This document shows positions 48,303 to 62,064 of a DNA stretch of 64,000 bases, one piece after another (the stretch's first letter is position 1; every line of letters starts with the position of its first letter). Source of the DNA: Hippophae tibetana (Eukaryota; Streptophyta; Magnoliopsida; Rosales; Elaeagnaceae); NCBI GenBank assembly GCA_037013495.1, contig CM072801.1, forward strand, positions 70,665,816 through 70,729,815. Direction: 5' to 3'. A program made the position numbers and the translations under genes. The notes beneath the pieces were generated by a model. The model was given only the letters and a program-made list of their open reading frames with translations, did no database searches and was not told where the DNA came from.

Positions 48303-51300
48303 TGATCACATAAATAAAGATCCCTTGGTCAGAAAAAATATGTCTTTGACATATCTATTGAAAAAAATCGAAAGTAAGTAAAACGGAAATTTGTGATAAA
48401 AACATAAACCCTCGATAAGTGATGTAAACGATGGAATTTGGTTACAGAAATCAGGTTCTCTAGCGTGGCCAAAATTAATCGTGTGAATCGATACGAGCTT
48501 CGATGTTATATATTATAATAGGCTTTAAGATATCTCAATCTAGAGTTATTGTCTATTAAAGTTGAAAATTCGATATATGAAATGTTTTGTTATTTTTTAA
48601 CAAGTTAACAGGAACCCCTTTCCTCTTCTCTCCTCTTAAATTTTTTGGAAGAATAGAGAGTTATTGATCACATAAATAAAGATCCCTTGGTTAGAAAAAA
48701 TATGTCTTTTACATATCTTTTGAATAAAATCGAAAGTAAGTAAAACGGAAATTTGTGATAAAAACATAAACCCTCGATAAGTGATGTAAAGGATGGAATT
48801 TGGTTACAGAAATCAGGTTCTCTTGCGTGGCCAAAATTAATCGTGTGATTCGATACGAGCTTCGATTTTATATATTATAATAGTCTTTAAGATACCTCAG
48901 TCTAGAGTTATGGTCGATTAAAGTTGAAAATTCAATATATCAAATGTTTTGTTATTTTTGAACAAGTGAACAGTAACCACTTTCGTTTTCTCTTTCCTTA
49001 AATTATTTAGGGAGAATAGAGAATTATTGATCACATAAATAAAGATCCTTACTCGGCACAAATATCTCTCTTACAGATCTATTGAATAAAATCGAAAGTA
49101 AGTAAAACGGAAATTTGTGACAAAAACATAAACCCTCGATAAGTGATGTAAACGATGGAATTTGGTTACAGAAATCAGGTTCTCTATCGTGGAAAAAACT
49201 AATCGTGTGAATTGATACGAGCTTCGATGTGATATATTATAATAGTCGTTAAGATACCTCAGTCTAGAGTTAATGTCTATTAAAGTTGAAAATTCGATAT
49301 ATCAAATGTTTTGTTATTTTTTAACAAGTTAACAGGAACCCCTTTCCTCTTCTCTCCTCTTAAATTTTTTGGAAGAATAGAGAGTTATTGATCACATAAA
49401 TAAAGATCCTTTGTTCAGCCCAAATATCTCTTTTACATATCTATTGAATAAAATCGAAAGTAAGTAAAACGGAAATGTGTGACAAAAACATAAACCCTCT
49501 ATAAGTGATGTAAACGATGGAATTTGGTTACACAAATAAGGTTCTCTAGCGTGGCCAAAATTAATCATGTGAATCGATACGAGCTTCGCTGTTATATATT
49601 ATAATAGTCTTTATGATACCTCAGTCTAGAGTTATTGTCTATTAAAGTTGAAAATTCGATATATCAAATGTTTTGTTATTTTTTAACAAGTTAAAAGTAA
49701 CCCCTTTCCTGTTCTCTCCTCTTAAATTTTTTTGAAGAATAGAGATTTATTGATCGCATAAATAAAGATCCCTTGGTCAGAAAAAATATGTCTTTTACAT
49801 ATCTATTGAATAAAATCAAAAGTAAGTAAAACGGAAATTTGTGATAAAAACATAAACCCTCGATAAGTGATGTAAACGATGGAATTTGGTTACAGAAATC
49901 AGGTTCTCTTGCGTGGCCAAAATTAATCGTGTGATTCGATACGAGCTTCGATGGTATATATTATAATTGTCTTTAAGATACCTCAGTCTAGAGTTATGGT
50001 CGATTAAAGTTGAAAATTCGATATATCAAATGTTTTGTTATTTTTGAACAAGTGAACAGTAACCACTTTCGTTTTCTCTTTCCATAAATTATTTAGGGAG
50101 AATAGAGAATTATTGATCACATAAATAAAGATCCTTACTCGGCACAAATATCTCTCTTACAGATCTATTGAATAAAATGGAAAGTAAGTAAAACGGAAAT
50201 TTGTGACAAAAACATAAACCCTCGATAAGTGATGTAAACGATGGAATTTGGTTACAGAAATCAGGTTCTCTATCGTGGAAAAAACTAATCGTGTGAATCG
50301 ATACGAGCTTCGATGTGATATATTATAATAGTCGTTAAGATACCTCAGTCTAGAGTTAATGTCTATTAAAGTTGAAAATTCGATATATCAAATGTTTTGT
50401 TATTTTTTAACAAGTTAACAGGAACCCCTTTCCTCTTCTCTCCTCTTAAATTTTTTGGAAGAATAGAGAGTTATTGATCACATAAATAAAGATCCCTTGG
50501 TCAGAAAAAATATGTCTTTGACATATCTATTGAAAAAAATCGAAAGTAAGTAAAACGGAAATTTGTGATAAAAACATAAACCCTCGATAAGTGATGTAAA
50601 CGATGGAATTTGGTTACAGAAATCAGGTTCTCTAGCGTGGCCAAAATTAATCGTGTGAATCGATACGAGCTTCGATGTTATATATTATAATAGGCTTTAA
50701 GATATCTCAATCTAGAGTTATTGTCTATTAAAGTTGAAAATTCGATATATGAAATGTTTTGTTATTTTTTAACAAGTTAACAGGAACCCCTTTCCTCTTC
50801 TCTCCTCTTAAATTTTTTGGAAGAATAGAGAGTTATTGATCACATAAATAAAGATCCCTTGGTTAGAAAAAATATGTCTTTTACATATCTTTTGAATAAA
50901 ATCGAAAGTAAGTAAAACGGAAATTTGTGATAAAAACATAAACCCTCGATAAGTGATGTAAAGGATGGAATTTGGTTACAGAAATCAGGTTCTCTTGCGT
51001 GGCCAAAATTAATCGTGTGATTCGATACGAGCTTCGATTTTATATATTATAATAGTCTTTAAGATACCTCAGTCTAGAGTTATGGTCGATTAAAGTTGAA
51101 AATTCAATATATCAAATGTTTTGTTATTTTTGAACAAGTGAACAGTAACCACTTTCGTTTTCTCTTTCCTTAAATTATTTAGGGAGAATAGAGAATTATT
51201 GATCACATAAATAAAGATCCTTACTCGGCACAAATATCTCTCTTACAGATCTATTGAATAAAATCGAAAGTAAGTAAAACGGAAATTTGTGACAAAAACA

Positions 51301-52646
51301 TAAACCCTCGATAAGTGATGTAAACGATGGAATTTGGTTACAGAAATCAGGTTCTCTATCGTGGAAAAAACTAATCGTGTGAATTGATACGAGCTTCGAT
51401 GTGATATATTATAATAGTCGTTAAGATACCTCAGTCTAGAGTTAATGTCTATTAAAGTTGAAAATTCGATATATCAAATGTTTTGTTATTTTTTAACAAG
51501 TTAACAGGAACCCCTTTCCTCTTCTCTCCTCTTAAATTTTTTGGAAGAATAGAGAGTTATTGATCACATAAATAAAGATCCTTTGTTCAGCCCAAATATC
51601 TCTTTTACATATCTATTGAATAAAATCGAAAGTAAGTAAAACGGAAATGTGTGACAAAAACATAAACCCTCTATAAGTGATGTAAACGATGGAATTTGGT
51701 TACACAAATAAGGTTCTCTAGCGTGGCCAAAATTAATCATGTGAATCGATACGAGCTTCGCTGTTATATATTATAATAGTCTTTATGATACCTCAGTCTA
51801 GAGTTATTGTCTATTAAAGTTGAAAATTCGATATATCAAATGTTTTGTTATTTTTTAACAAGTTAAAAGTAACCCCTTTCCTGTTCTCTCCTCTTAAATT
51901 TTTTTGAAGAATAGAGATTTATTGATCGCATAAATAAAGATCCCTTGGTCAGAAAAAATATGTCTTTTACATATCTATTGAATAAAATCAAAAGTAAGTA
52001 AAACGGAAATTTGTGATAAAAACATAAACCCTCGATAAGTGATGTAAACGATGGAATTTGGTTACAGAAATCAGGTTCTCTTGCGTGGCCAAAATTAATC
52101 GTGTGATTCGATACGAGCTTCGATGGTATATATTATAATTGTCTTTAAGATACCTCAGTCTAGAGTTATGGTCGATTAAAGTTGAAAATTCGATATATCA
52201 AATGTTTTGTTATTTTTGAACAAGTGAACAGTAACCACTTTCGTTTTCTCTTTCCATAAATTATTTAGGGAGAATAGAGAATTATTGATCACATAAATAA
52301 AGATCCTTACTCGGCACAAATATCTCTCTTACAGATCTATTGAATAAAATGGAAAGTAAGTAAAACGGAAATTTGTGACAAAAACATAAACCCTCGATAA
52401 GTGATGTAAACGATGGAATTTGGTTACAGAAATCAGGTTCTCTATCGTGGAAAAAACTAATCGTGTGAATCGATACGAGCTTCGATGTGATATATTATAA
52501 TAGTCGTTAAGATACCTCAGTCTAGAGTTAATGTCTATTAAAGTTGAAAATTCGATATATCAAATGTTTTGTTATTTTTTAACAAGTTAACAGGAACCCC
52601 TTTCCTCTTCTCTCCTCTTAAATTTTTTGGAAGAATAGAGAGTTAT
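48303..52646. repeat. Hexamer HOR G-F2-Bm-E-F-Bm, two copies of 2,172 bp
   Basis: Anchors at 48,303 G, 48,665 F2, 49,028 Bm, 49,389 E, 49,751 F and 50,114 Bm, then the same at 50,475-52,286. Private changes all recur at exactly +2,172: GATATCTCAATC (about 48,531 and 50,703), TATATGAAATG, CATATCTTTTGAAT, TTCAATATATC, GTGAATTGATACG and ATAATTGTCTTT. I saw no clear difference between copies by eye, so this is among the youngest duplications here. Confidence 0.9.
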
Positions 52647-55600
52647 TGATCACATAAATAAAGATCCTTTGTTCAGCCCAAATATCTCTTTTACATATCT
52701 ATTGAATAAAATCGAAAGTAAGTAAAACGGAAATGTGTGACAAAAACATAAACCCTCTATAAGTGATGTAAACGATGGAATTTGGTTACACAAATAAGGT
52801 TCTCTAGCGTGGCCAAAATTAATCATGTGAATCGATACGAGCTTCGCTGTTATATATTATAATAGTCTTTATGATACCTCAGTCTAGAGTTATTGTCTAT
52901 TAAAGTTGAAAATTCGATATATCAAATGTTTTGTTATTTTTTAACAAGTTAAAAGTAACCCCTTTCCTGTTCTCTCCTCTTAAATATTTTTGAAGAATAG
53001 AGATTTATTGATCGCATAAATAAAGATCCCTTGGTCAGAAAAAATATGTCTTTTACATATCTATTGAATAAAATCAAAAGTAAGTAAAACGGAAATTTGT
53101 GATAAAAACATAAACCCTCGATAAGTGATGTAAACGATGGAATTTGGTTACAGAAATCAGGTTCTCTTGCGTGGCCAAAATTAATCGTGTGATTCGATAC
53201 GAGCTTCGATGGTATATATTATAATAGTCTTTAAGATACCTCAGTCTAGAGTTATGGTCGATTAAAGTTGAAAATTCGATATATCAAATGTTTTGTTATT
53301 TTTGAACAAGTGAACAGTAACCACTTTCGTTTTCTCTTTCCATAAATTATTTAGGGAGAATAGAGAATTATTGATCACATAAATAAAGATCCTTACTCGG
53401 CACAAATATCTCTCTTACAGATCTATTGAATAAAATCGAAAGTAAGTAAAACGGAAATTTGTGACAAAAACATAAACCCTCGATAAGTGATGTAAACGAT
53501 GGAATTTGGTTACAGAAATCAGGTTCTCTAGCGTGGCCAAAATTAATCGTGTGAATCGATACGAGCTTCGATGTTATATATTATAATAGGCTTTAAGATA
53601 CCTCAGTCTAGAGTTATTGTCTATTAAAGTTGAAAATTCGATATATCAACTGTTTTGTTATTTTTTAACAAGTTAACAGTAACCCTTTTCCTGTTCTCTC
53701 CTCTTAAATTTTTTGGAAGAATAGAGATTTATTGATCACATAAATAAAGATCCCTTATTCAGCCCAAATATCTCTTTTACATATCTATTGAAAAAAATCG
53801 AAAGTAAGTAAAACAGAAAATGTGTGACAAAAACATAAACCCTCGTTAAGTGATGTAAAGGATGGAATTTGGTTACAGAAATCAGGTTCTCTTGCATGGC
53901 CAAAATTAATCGTGTGATTCGATACGAGCTTCGATGTTATATATTATAATAGTCTTTAAGATACCTCAGTCTAGAGTTATGGTCGATTAAAGTTGAAAAT
54001 TCGATATATCAAATGTTTTGTTATTTTTGAACAAATGAACGGTAACCACTTTCGTTTTCTCTTTCCTTAAATTATTTAGGGAGAATAGAGAATTATTGAT
54101 CACATAAATAAAGATCCTTACTCGGCACAAATATCTCTCTTACAGATCTATTGAATAAAATGGAAAGTAAGTAAAACGGAAATTTGTGACAAAAACATAA
54201 ACCCTCGATAAGTGATGTAAACGATGGAATTTGGTTACAGAAATCAGGTTCTCTATCGTGTAAAAAACTAATCGTGTGAATCGATACGAGCTTCGATGTG
54301 ATATATTATAATAGTCGTTAAGATACCTCAGTCTAGAGTTAATGTCTATTAAAGTTGAAAATTCGATATATCAAATGTTTTGTTATTTTTTAACAAGTTA
54401 ACAGGAACCCCTTTCCTCTTCTCTCCTCTTAAATTTTTTGGAAGAATAGAGAGTTATTGATCACATAAATAAAGATCCTTTGTTCAGCCCAAATATCTCT
54501 TTTACATATCTATTGAATAAAATCGAAAGTAAGTAAAACGGAAATGTGTGACAAAAACATAAACCCTCTATAAGTGATGTAAACGATGGAATTTGGTTAC
54601 ACAAATAAGGTTCTCTAGCGTGGCCAAAATTAATCATGTGAATCGATACGAGATTCGCTGTTATATATTATAATAGTCTTTATGATACCTCAGTCTAGAG
54701 TTATTGTCTATTAAAGTTGAAAATTCGATATATCAAATGTTTTGTTATTTTTTAACAAGTTAAAAGTAACCCCTTTCCTGTTCTCTCCTCTTAAATTTTT
54801 TTGAAGAATAGAGATTTATTGATCGCATAAATAAAGATCCCTTGGTCAGAAAAAATATGTCTTTTACATATCTATTGAATAAAATCAAAAGTAAGTAAAA
54901 CGGAAATTTGTGATAAAAACATAAACCCTCGATAAGTGATGTAAACGATGGAATTTGGTTACAGAAATCAGGTTCTCTTGCGTGGCCAAAATTAATCGTG
55001 TGATTCGATACGAGCTTCGATGGTATATATTATAATAGTCTTTAAGATACCTCAGTCTAGAGTTATGGTCGATTAAAGTTGAAAATTCGATATATCAAAT
55101 GTTTTGTTATTTTTGAACAAGTGAACAGTAACCACTTTCGTTTTCTCTTTCCATAAATTATTTAGGGAGAATAGAGAATTATTGATCACATAAATAAAGA
55201 TCCTTACTCGGCACAAATATCTCTCTTACAGATCTATTGAATAAAATGGAAAGTAAGTAAAACGGAAATTTGTGACAAAAACATAAACCCTCGATAAGTG
55301 ATGTAAACGATGGAATTTGGTTACAGAAATCAGGTTCTCTAGCGTGGCCAAAATTAATCGTGTGAATCAATACGAGCTTCGATGTTATATATTATAATAG
55401 GCTTTAAGATACCTCAGTCTAGAGTTATTGTCTATTAAAGTTGAAAATTCGATATATCAACTGTTTTGTTATTTTTTAACAAGTTAACAGTAACCCTTTT
55501 CCTGTTCTCTCCTCTTAAATTTTTTGGAAGAATAGAGATTTATTGATCACATAAATAAAGATCCCTTATTCAGCCCAAATATCTCTTTTACATATCTATT

Positions 55601-58600
55601 GAAAAAAATCGAAAGTAAGTAAAACAGAAAATGTGTGACAAAAACATAAACCCTCGTTAAGTGATGTAAAGGATGGAATTTGGTTACAGAAATCAGGTTC
55701 TCTTGCGTGGCCAAAATTAATCGTGTGATTCGATACGAGCTTCGATGTTATATATTATAATAGTCTTTAAGATACCTCAGTCTAGAGTAATGGTCGATTA
55801 AAGTTGAAAATTCGATATATCAAATGTTTTGTTATTTTTGAACAAATGAACAGTAACCACTTTCGTTTTCTCTTTCCTTAAATTATTTAGGGAGAATAGA
55901 GAATTATTGATCACATAAAAAAAGATCCTTACTCGGCACAAATATCTCTCTTACAGATCTATTGAATAAAATGGAAAGTAAGTAAAACGGAAATTTGTGA
56001 CAAAAACATAAACCCTCGATAAGTGATGTAAACGATGGAATTTGGTTACAGAAATCAGGTTCTCTATCGTGGAAAAAACTAATCGTGTGAATCGATACGA
56101 GCTTCGATGTGATATATTATAATAGTCGTTAAGATACCTCAGTCTAGAGTTAATGTCTATTAAAGTTGAAAATTCGATATATCAAATGTTTTGTTATTTT
56201 TTAACAAGTTAACAGGAACCCCTTTCCTCTTCTCTCCTCTTAAATTTTTTGGAAGAATAGAGAGTTATTGATCACATAAATAAAGATCCTTTGTTCAGCC
56301 CAAATATCTCTTTTACATATCTATTGAATAAAATCGAAAGTAAGTAAAACGGAAATGTGTGACAAAAACATAAACCCTCTATAAGTGATGTAAACGATGG
56401 AATTTGGTTACACAAATAAGGTTCTCTAGCGTGGCCAAAATTAATCATGTGAATCGATACGAGCTTCGCTGTTATATATTATAATAGTCTTTATGATACC
56501 TCAGTCTAGAGTTATTGTCTATTAAAGTTGAAAATTCGATATATCAAATGTTTTGTTATTTTTTAACAAGTTAAAAGTAACCCCTTTCCTGTTCTCTCCT
56601 CTTAAATTTTTTTGAAGAATAGAGATTTATTGATCGCATAAATAAAGATCCCTTGGTCAGAAAAAATATGTCTTTTACATATCTATTGAATAAAATCAAA
56701 AGTAAGTAAAACGGAAATTTGTGATAAAAACATAAACCCTCGATAAGTGATGTAAACGATGGAATTTGGTTACAGAAATCAGGTTCTCTTGCGTGGCCAA
56801 AATTAATCGTGTGATTCGATACGAGCTTCGATTTTATATATTATAATAGTCTTTAAGATACCTCAGTCTAGAGTTATGGTCGATTAAAGTTGAAAATTCG
56901 ATATATCAAATGTTTTGTTATTTTTGAACAAGTGAACGGTAACCACTTTCGTTTTCTCTTTCCTTAAATTATTTAGGGAGAATAGAGAATTATTGATCAC
57001 ATAAATAAAGATCCTTACTCGGCACAAATATCTCTCTTACAGATCTATTGAATAAAATCGAAAGTAAGTAAAACGGAAATTTGTGACAAAAACATAAACC
57101 CTCGATAAGTGATGTAAACGATGGAATTTGGTTACAGAAATCAAGTTCTCTAGCGTGGCCAAAATTAATCGTGTGAATCAATACGAGCTTCGATGTTATA
57201 TATTATAATAGGCTTTAAGATACCTCAGTCTAGAGTTATTGTCTATTAAAGTTGAAAATTCGATATATCAACTGTTTTGTTATTTTTTAACAAGTTAACA
57301 GTAACCCTTTTCCTGTTCTCTCCTCTTAAATTTTTTGGAAGAATAGAGATTTATTGATCACATAAATAAAGATCCCTTATTCAGCCCAAATATCTCTTTT
57401 ACATATCTATTGAAAAAAATCGAAAGTAAGTAAAACAGAAAATGTGTGACAAAAACATAAACCCTCGTTAAGTGATGTAAAGGATGCAATTTGGTTACAG
57501 AAATCAGGTTCTCTTGCGTGGCCAAAATTAATCGTGTGATTCGATACGAGCTTCGATGTTATATATTATAATAGTCTTTAAGATACCTCAGTCTAGAGTA
57601 ATGGTCGATTAAAGTTGAAAATTCGATATATCAAATGTTTTGTTATTTTTGAACAAATGAACAGTAACCACTTTCGTTTTCTCTTTCCTTAAATTATTTA
57701 GGGAGAATAGAGAATTATTGATCACATAAAAAAAGATCCTTACTCGGCACAAATATCTCTCTTACAGATCTATTGAATAAAATGGAAAGTAAGTAAAATG
57801 GAAATTTGTGACAAAAACATAAACCCTCGATAAGTGATGTAAACGATGGAATTTGGTTACAGAAATCAGGTTCTCTATCGTGGAAAAAACTAATCGTGTG
57901 AATCGATACGAGCTTCGATGTGATATATTATAATAGTCGTTAAGATACCTCAGTCTAGAGTTAATGTCTATTAAAGTTGAAAATTCGATATATCAAATGT
58001 TTTGTTATTTTTTAACAAGTTAACAGGAACCCCTTTCCTCTTCTCTCCTCTTAAATTTTTTGGAAGAATAGAGAGTTATTGATCACATAAATAAAGATCC
58101 TTTGTTCAGCCCAAATATCTCTTTTACATATCTATTGAATAAAATCGAAAGTAAGTAAAACGGAAATGTGTGACAAAAACATAAACCCTCTATAAGTGAT
58201 GTAAACGATGGAATTTGGTTACACAAATAAGGTTCTCTAGCGTGGCCAAAATTAATCATGTGAATCGATACGAGCTTCGCTGTTATATATTATAATAGTC
58301 TTTATGATACCTCAGTCTAGAGTTATTGTCTATTAAAGTTAAAAATTCGATATATCAAATGTTTTGTTATTTTTTAACAAGTTAAAAGTAACCCCTTTCC
58401 TGTTCTCTCCTCTTAAATTTTTTTGAAGAATAGAGATTTATTGATCGCATAAATAAAGATCCCTTGTTCAGAAAAAATATGTCTTTTACATATCTATTGA
58501 ATAAAATCAAAAGTAAGTAAAACGGAAATTTGTGATAAAAACATAAACCCTCGATAAGTGATGTAAACGATGGAATTTGGTTACAGAAATCAGGTTCTCT

Positions 58601-59890
58601 TGCGTGGCCAAAATTAATCGTGTGATTCGATACGAGCTTCGATGGTATATATTATAATAGTCTTTAAGATACCTCAGTCTAGAGTTATGGTCGATTAAAG
58701 TTGAAAATTCGATATATCAAATGTTTTGTTATTTTTGAACAAGTGAACAGTAACCACTTTCGTTTTCTCTTTCCATAAATTATTTAGGGAGAATAGAGAA
58801 TTATTGATCACATAAATAAAGATCCTTACTCGGCACAAATATCTCTCTTACAGATCTATTGAATAAAATCGAAAGTAAGTAAAACGGAAATTTGTGACAA
58901 AAACATAAACCCTCGATAAGTGATGTAAACGATGGAATTTGGTTACAGAAATCAGGTTCTCTAGCGTGGCCAAAATTAATCGTGTGAATCAATACGAGCT
59001 TCGATGTTATATATTATAATAGGCTTTAAGATACCTCAGTCTAGAGTTATTGTCTATTAAAGTTGAAAATTCGATATATCAACTGTTTTGTTATTTTTTA
59101 ACAAGTTAACAGTAACCCTTTTCCTGTTCTCTCCTCTTAAATTTTTTGGAAGAATAGAGATTTATTGATCACATAAATAAAGATCCCTTATTCAGCCCAA
59201 ATATCTCTTTTACATATCTATTGAAAAAAATCGAAAGTAAGTAAAACAGAAAATGTGTGACAAAAACATAAACCCTCGTTAAGTGATGTAAAGGATGGAA
59301 TTTGGTTACAGAAATCAGGTTCTCTTGCGTGGCCAAAATTAATCGTGTGATTCGATACGAGCTTCGATGTTATATATTATAATAGTCTTTAAGATACCTC
59401 AGTCTAGAGTTATGGTCGATTAAAGTTGAAAATTCGATATATCAAATGTTTTGTTATTTTTGAACAAATGAACAGTAACCACTTTCGTTTTCTCTTTCCT
59501 TAAATTATTTAGGGAGAATAGAGAATTATTGATCACATAAATAAAGATCCTTACTCGGCACAAATATCTCTCTTACAGATCTATTGAATAAAATGGAAAG
59601 TAAGTAAAACGGAAATTTGTGACAAAAACATAAACCCTCGATAAGTGATGTAAACGATGGAATTTGGTTACAGAAATCAGGTTCTCTATCGTGGAAAAAA
59701 CTAATCGTGTGAATCGATACGAGCTTCGATGTGATATATTATAATAGTCGTTAAGATACCTCAGTCTAGAGTTATTGTCTATTAAAGTTGAAAATTCGAT
59801 ATATCAAATGTTTTGTTATTTTTTAACAAGTTAACAGGAACCCCTTTCCTCTTCTCTCCTCTTAAATTTTTTGGAAGAATAGAGAGTTAT
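52647..59890. repeat. Pentamer HOR E-F-B-H-Bm, four copies of 1,811 bp
   Basis: E anchors at 52,647, 54,458, 56,269 and 58,080, and the register returns at 59,891: four spacings of exactly 1,811 bp (362 + 363 + 361 + 364 + 361). The H copies carry ACAGAAAATGTG with one extra base. The non-Bm B copies at 55,183, 56,994 and 58,805 share AATCAATACGAGC, while the first (53,372) has the ordinary AATCGATACG. Short minus-strand open frames at 55,179, 56,990 and 58,801 repeat with the same 1,811-bp spacing and are by-products of the repeat. Confidence 0.92.
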
Positions 59891-62064
59891 TGATCACATA
59901 AATAAAGATCCCTTGGTCAGAAAAAATATGTCTTTGACATATCTATTGAAAAAAATCGAAAGTAAGTAAAACGGAAATTTGTGATAAAAACATAAACCCT
60001 CGATAAGTGATGTAAACGATGGAATTTGGTTACAGAAATCAGGTTCTCTAGCGTGCCCAAAATTAATCGTGTGAATCGATACGAGCTTCGATGTTATATA
60101 TTATAATAGGCTTTAAGATACCTCAGTCTAGAGTTATTGTCTATTAAAGTTGAAAATTCGATATATCAACTGTTTTGTTATTTTTTAACAAGTTAACAGT
60201 AACCCTTTTCCTGTTCTCTCCTCTTAAATTTTTTGAAAGAATAGAGATTTATTGATCACATAAATAAAGATCCCTTATTCAGCCCAAATATCTCTTTTAC
60301 ATATCTATTGAAAAAAATCGAAAGTAAGTAAAACATAAAATGTGTGACAAAAACATAAACCCTCGTTAAGTGATGTAAAGGATGGAATTTGGTTACAGAA
60401 ATCAGGTTCTCTTGCGTGGCCAAAATTAATCGTGTGATTCGATACGAGCTTCGATGTTATATATTATAATAGTCTTTAAGATACCTCAGTCTAGAGTTAT
60501 GGTCGATTAAAGTTGAAAATTCGATATATCAAATGTTTTGTTATTTTTGAACAAATGAACAGTAACCACTTTCGTTTTCTCTTTCCTTAAATTATTTAGG
60601 GAGAATAGAGAATTATTGATCACATAAATAAAGATCCTTACTCGGCACAAATATCTCTCTTACAGATCTATTGAATAAAATGGAAAGTAAGTAAAACGGA
60701 AATTTGTGACAAAAACATAAACCCTCGATAAGTGATGTAAACGATGGAATTTGGTTACAGAAATCAGGTTCTCTATCGTGGAAAAAACTAATCGTGTGAA
60801 TCGATACGAGCTTCGATGTGATATATTATAATAGTCGTTAAGATACCTCAGTCTAGAGTTATTGTCTATTAAAGTTGAAAATTCGATATATCAAATGTTT
60901 TGTTATTTTTTAACAAGTTAACAGGAACCCCTTTCCTCTTCTCTCCTCTTAAATTTTTTGGAAGAATAGAGAGTTATTGATCACATAAATAAAGATCCCT
61001 TGGTCAGAAAAAATATGTCTTTGACATATCTATTGAAAAAAATCGAAAGTAAGTAAAACGGAAATTTGTGATAAAAACATAAACCCTCGATAAGTGATGT
61101 AAACGATGGAATTTGGTTACAGAAATCAGGTTCTCTAGCGTGCCCAAAATTAATCGTGTGAATCGATACGAGCTTCGATGTTATATATTATAATAGGCTT
61201 TAAGATACCTCAGTCTAGAGTTATTGTCTATTAAAGTTGAAAATTCGATATATCAACTGTTTTGTTATTTTTTAACAAGTTAACAGTAACCCTTTTCCTG
61301 TTCTCTCCTCTTAAATTTTTTGAAAGAATAGAGATTTATTGATCACATAAATAAAGATCCCTTATTCAGCCCAAATATCTCTTTTACATATCTATTGAAA
61401 AAAATCGAAAGTAAGTAAAACATAAAATGTGTGACAAAAACATAAACCCTCGTTAAGTGATGTAAAGGATGGAATTTGGTTACAGAAATCAGGTTCTCTT
61501 GCGTGGCCAAAATTAATCGTGTGATTCGATACGAGCTTCGATGTTATATATTATAATAGTCTTTAAGATACCTCAGTCTAGAGTTATGGTCGATTAAAGT
61601 TGAAAATTCGATATATCAAATGTTTTGTTATTTTTGAACAAATGAACAGTAACCACTTTCGTTTTCTCTTTCCTTAAATTATTTAGGGAGAATAAAGAAT
61701 TATTGATCACATAAATAAAGATCCTTACTCGGCACAAATATCTCTCTTACAGATCTATTGAATAAAATGGAAAGTAAGTAAAACGGAAATTTGTGACAAA
61801 AACATAAACCCTCGATAAGTGATGTAAACGATGGAATTTGGTTACAGAAATCAGGTTCTCTATCGTGGAAAAAACTAATCGTGTGAATCGATACGAGCTT
61901 CGATGTGATATATTATAATAGTCGTTAAGATACCTCAGTCTAGAGTTATTGTCTATTAAAGTTGAAAATTCGATATATCAAATGTTTTGTTATTTTTTAA
62001 CAAGTTAACAGGAACCCCTTTCCTCTTCTCTCCTCTTAAATATTTTGGAAGAATAGAGAGTTAT
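59891..62064. repeat. Trimer HOR G-H-Bm, two copies of 1,087 bp
   Basis: Anchors at 59,891 G, 60,253 H and 60,617 Bm, then 60,978 G, 61,340 H and 61,704 Bm; the period is 1,087 bp (362 + 364 + 361). Shared private changes are GCGTGCCCAAAATT in G and TTTTTTGAAAG with AAAACATAAAATG in H. This trimer appears to be a rearranged derivative of the neighbouring pentamer in which G replaced E-F-B. Confidence 0.88.

Noticed and set aside
55179-55370. 63-codon minus-strand open frame recurring at 56,990 and 58,801, and similar ones at 25,143, 25,498 and 63,152
   Set aside because: Recurs at 1,811 bp because of the pentamer HOR; those checked begin at TTG or other non-ATG codons; no known protein family; composition is that of the repeat.
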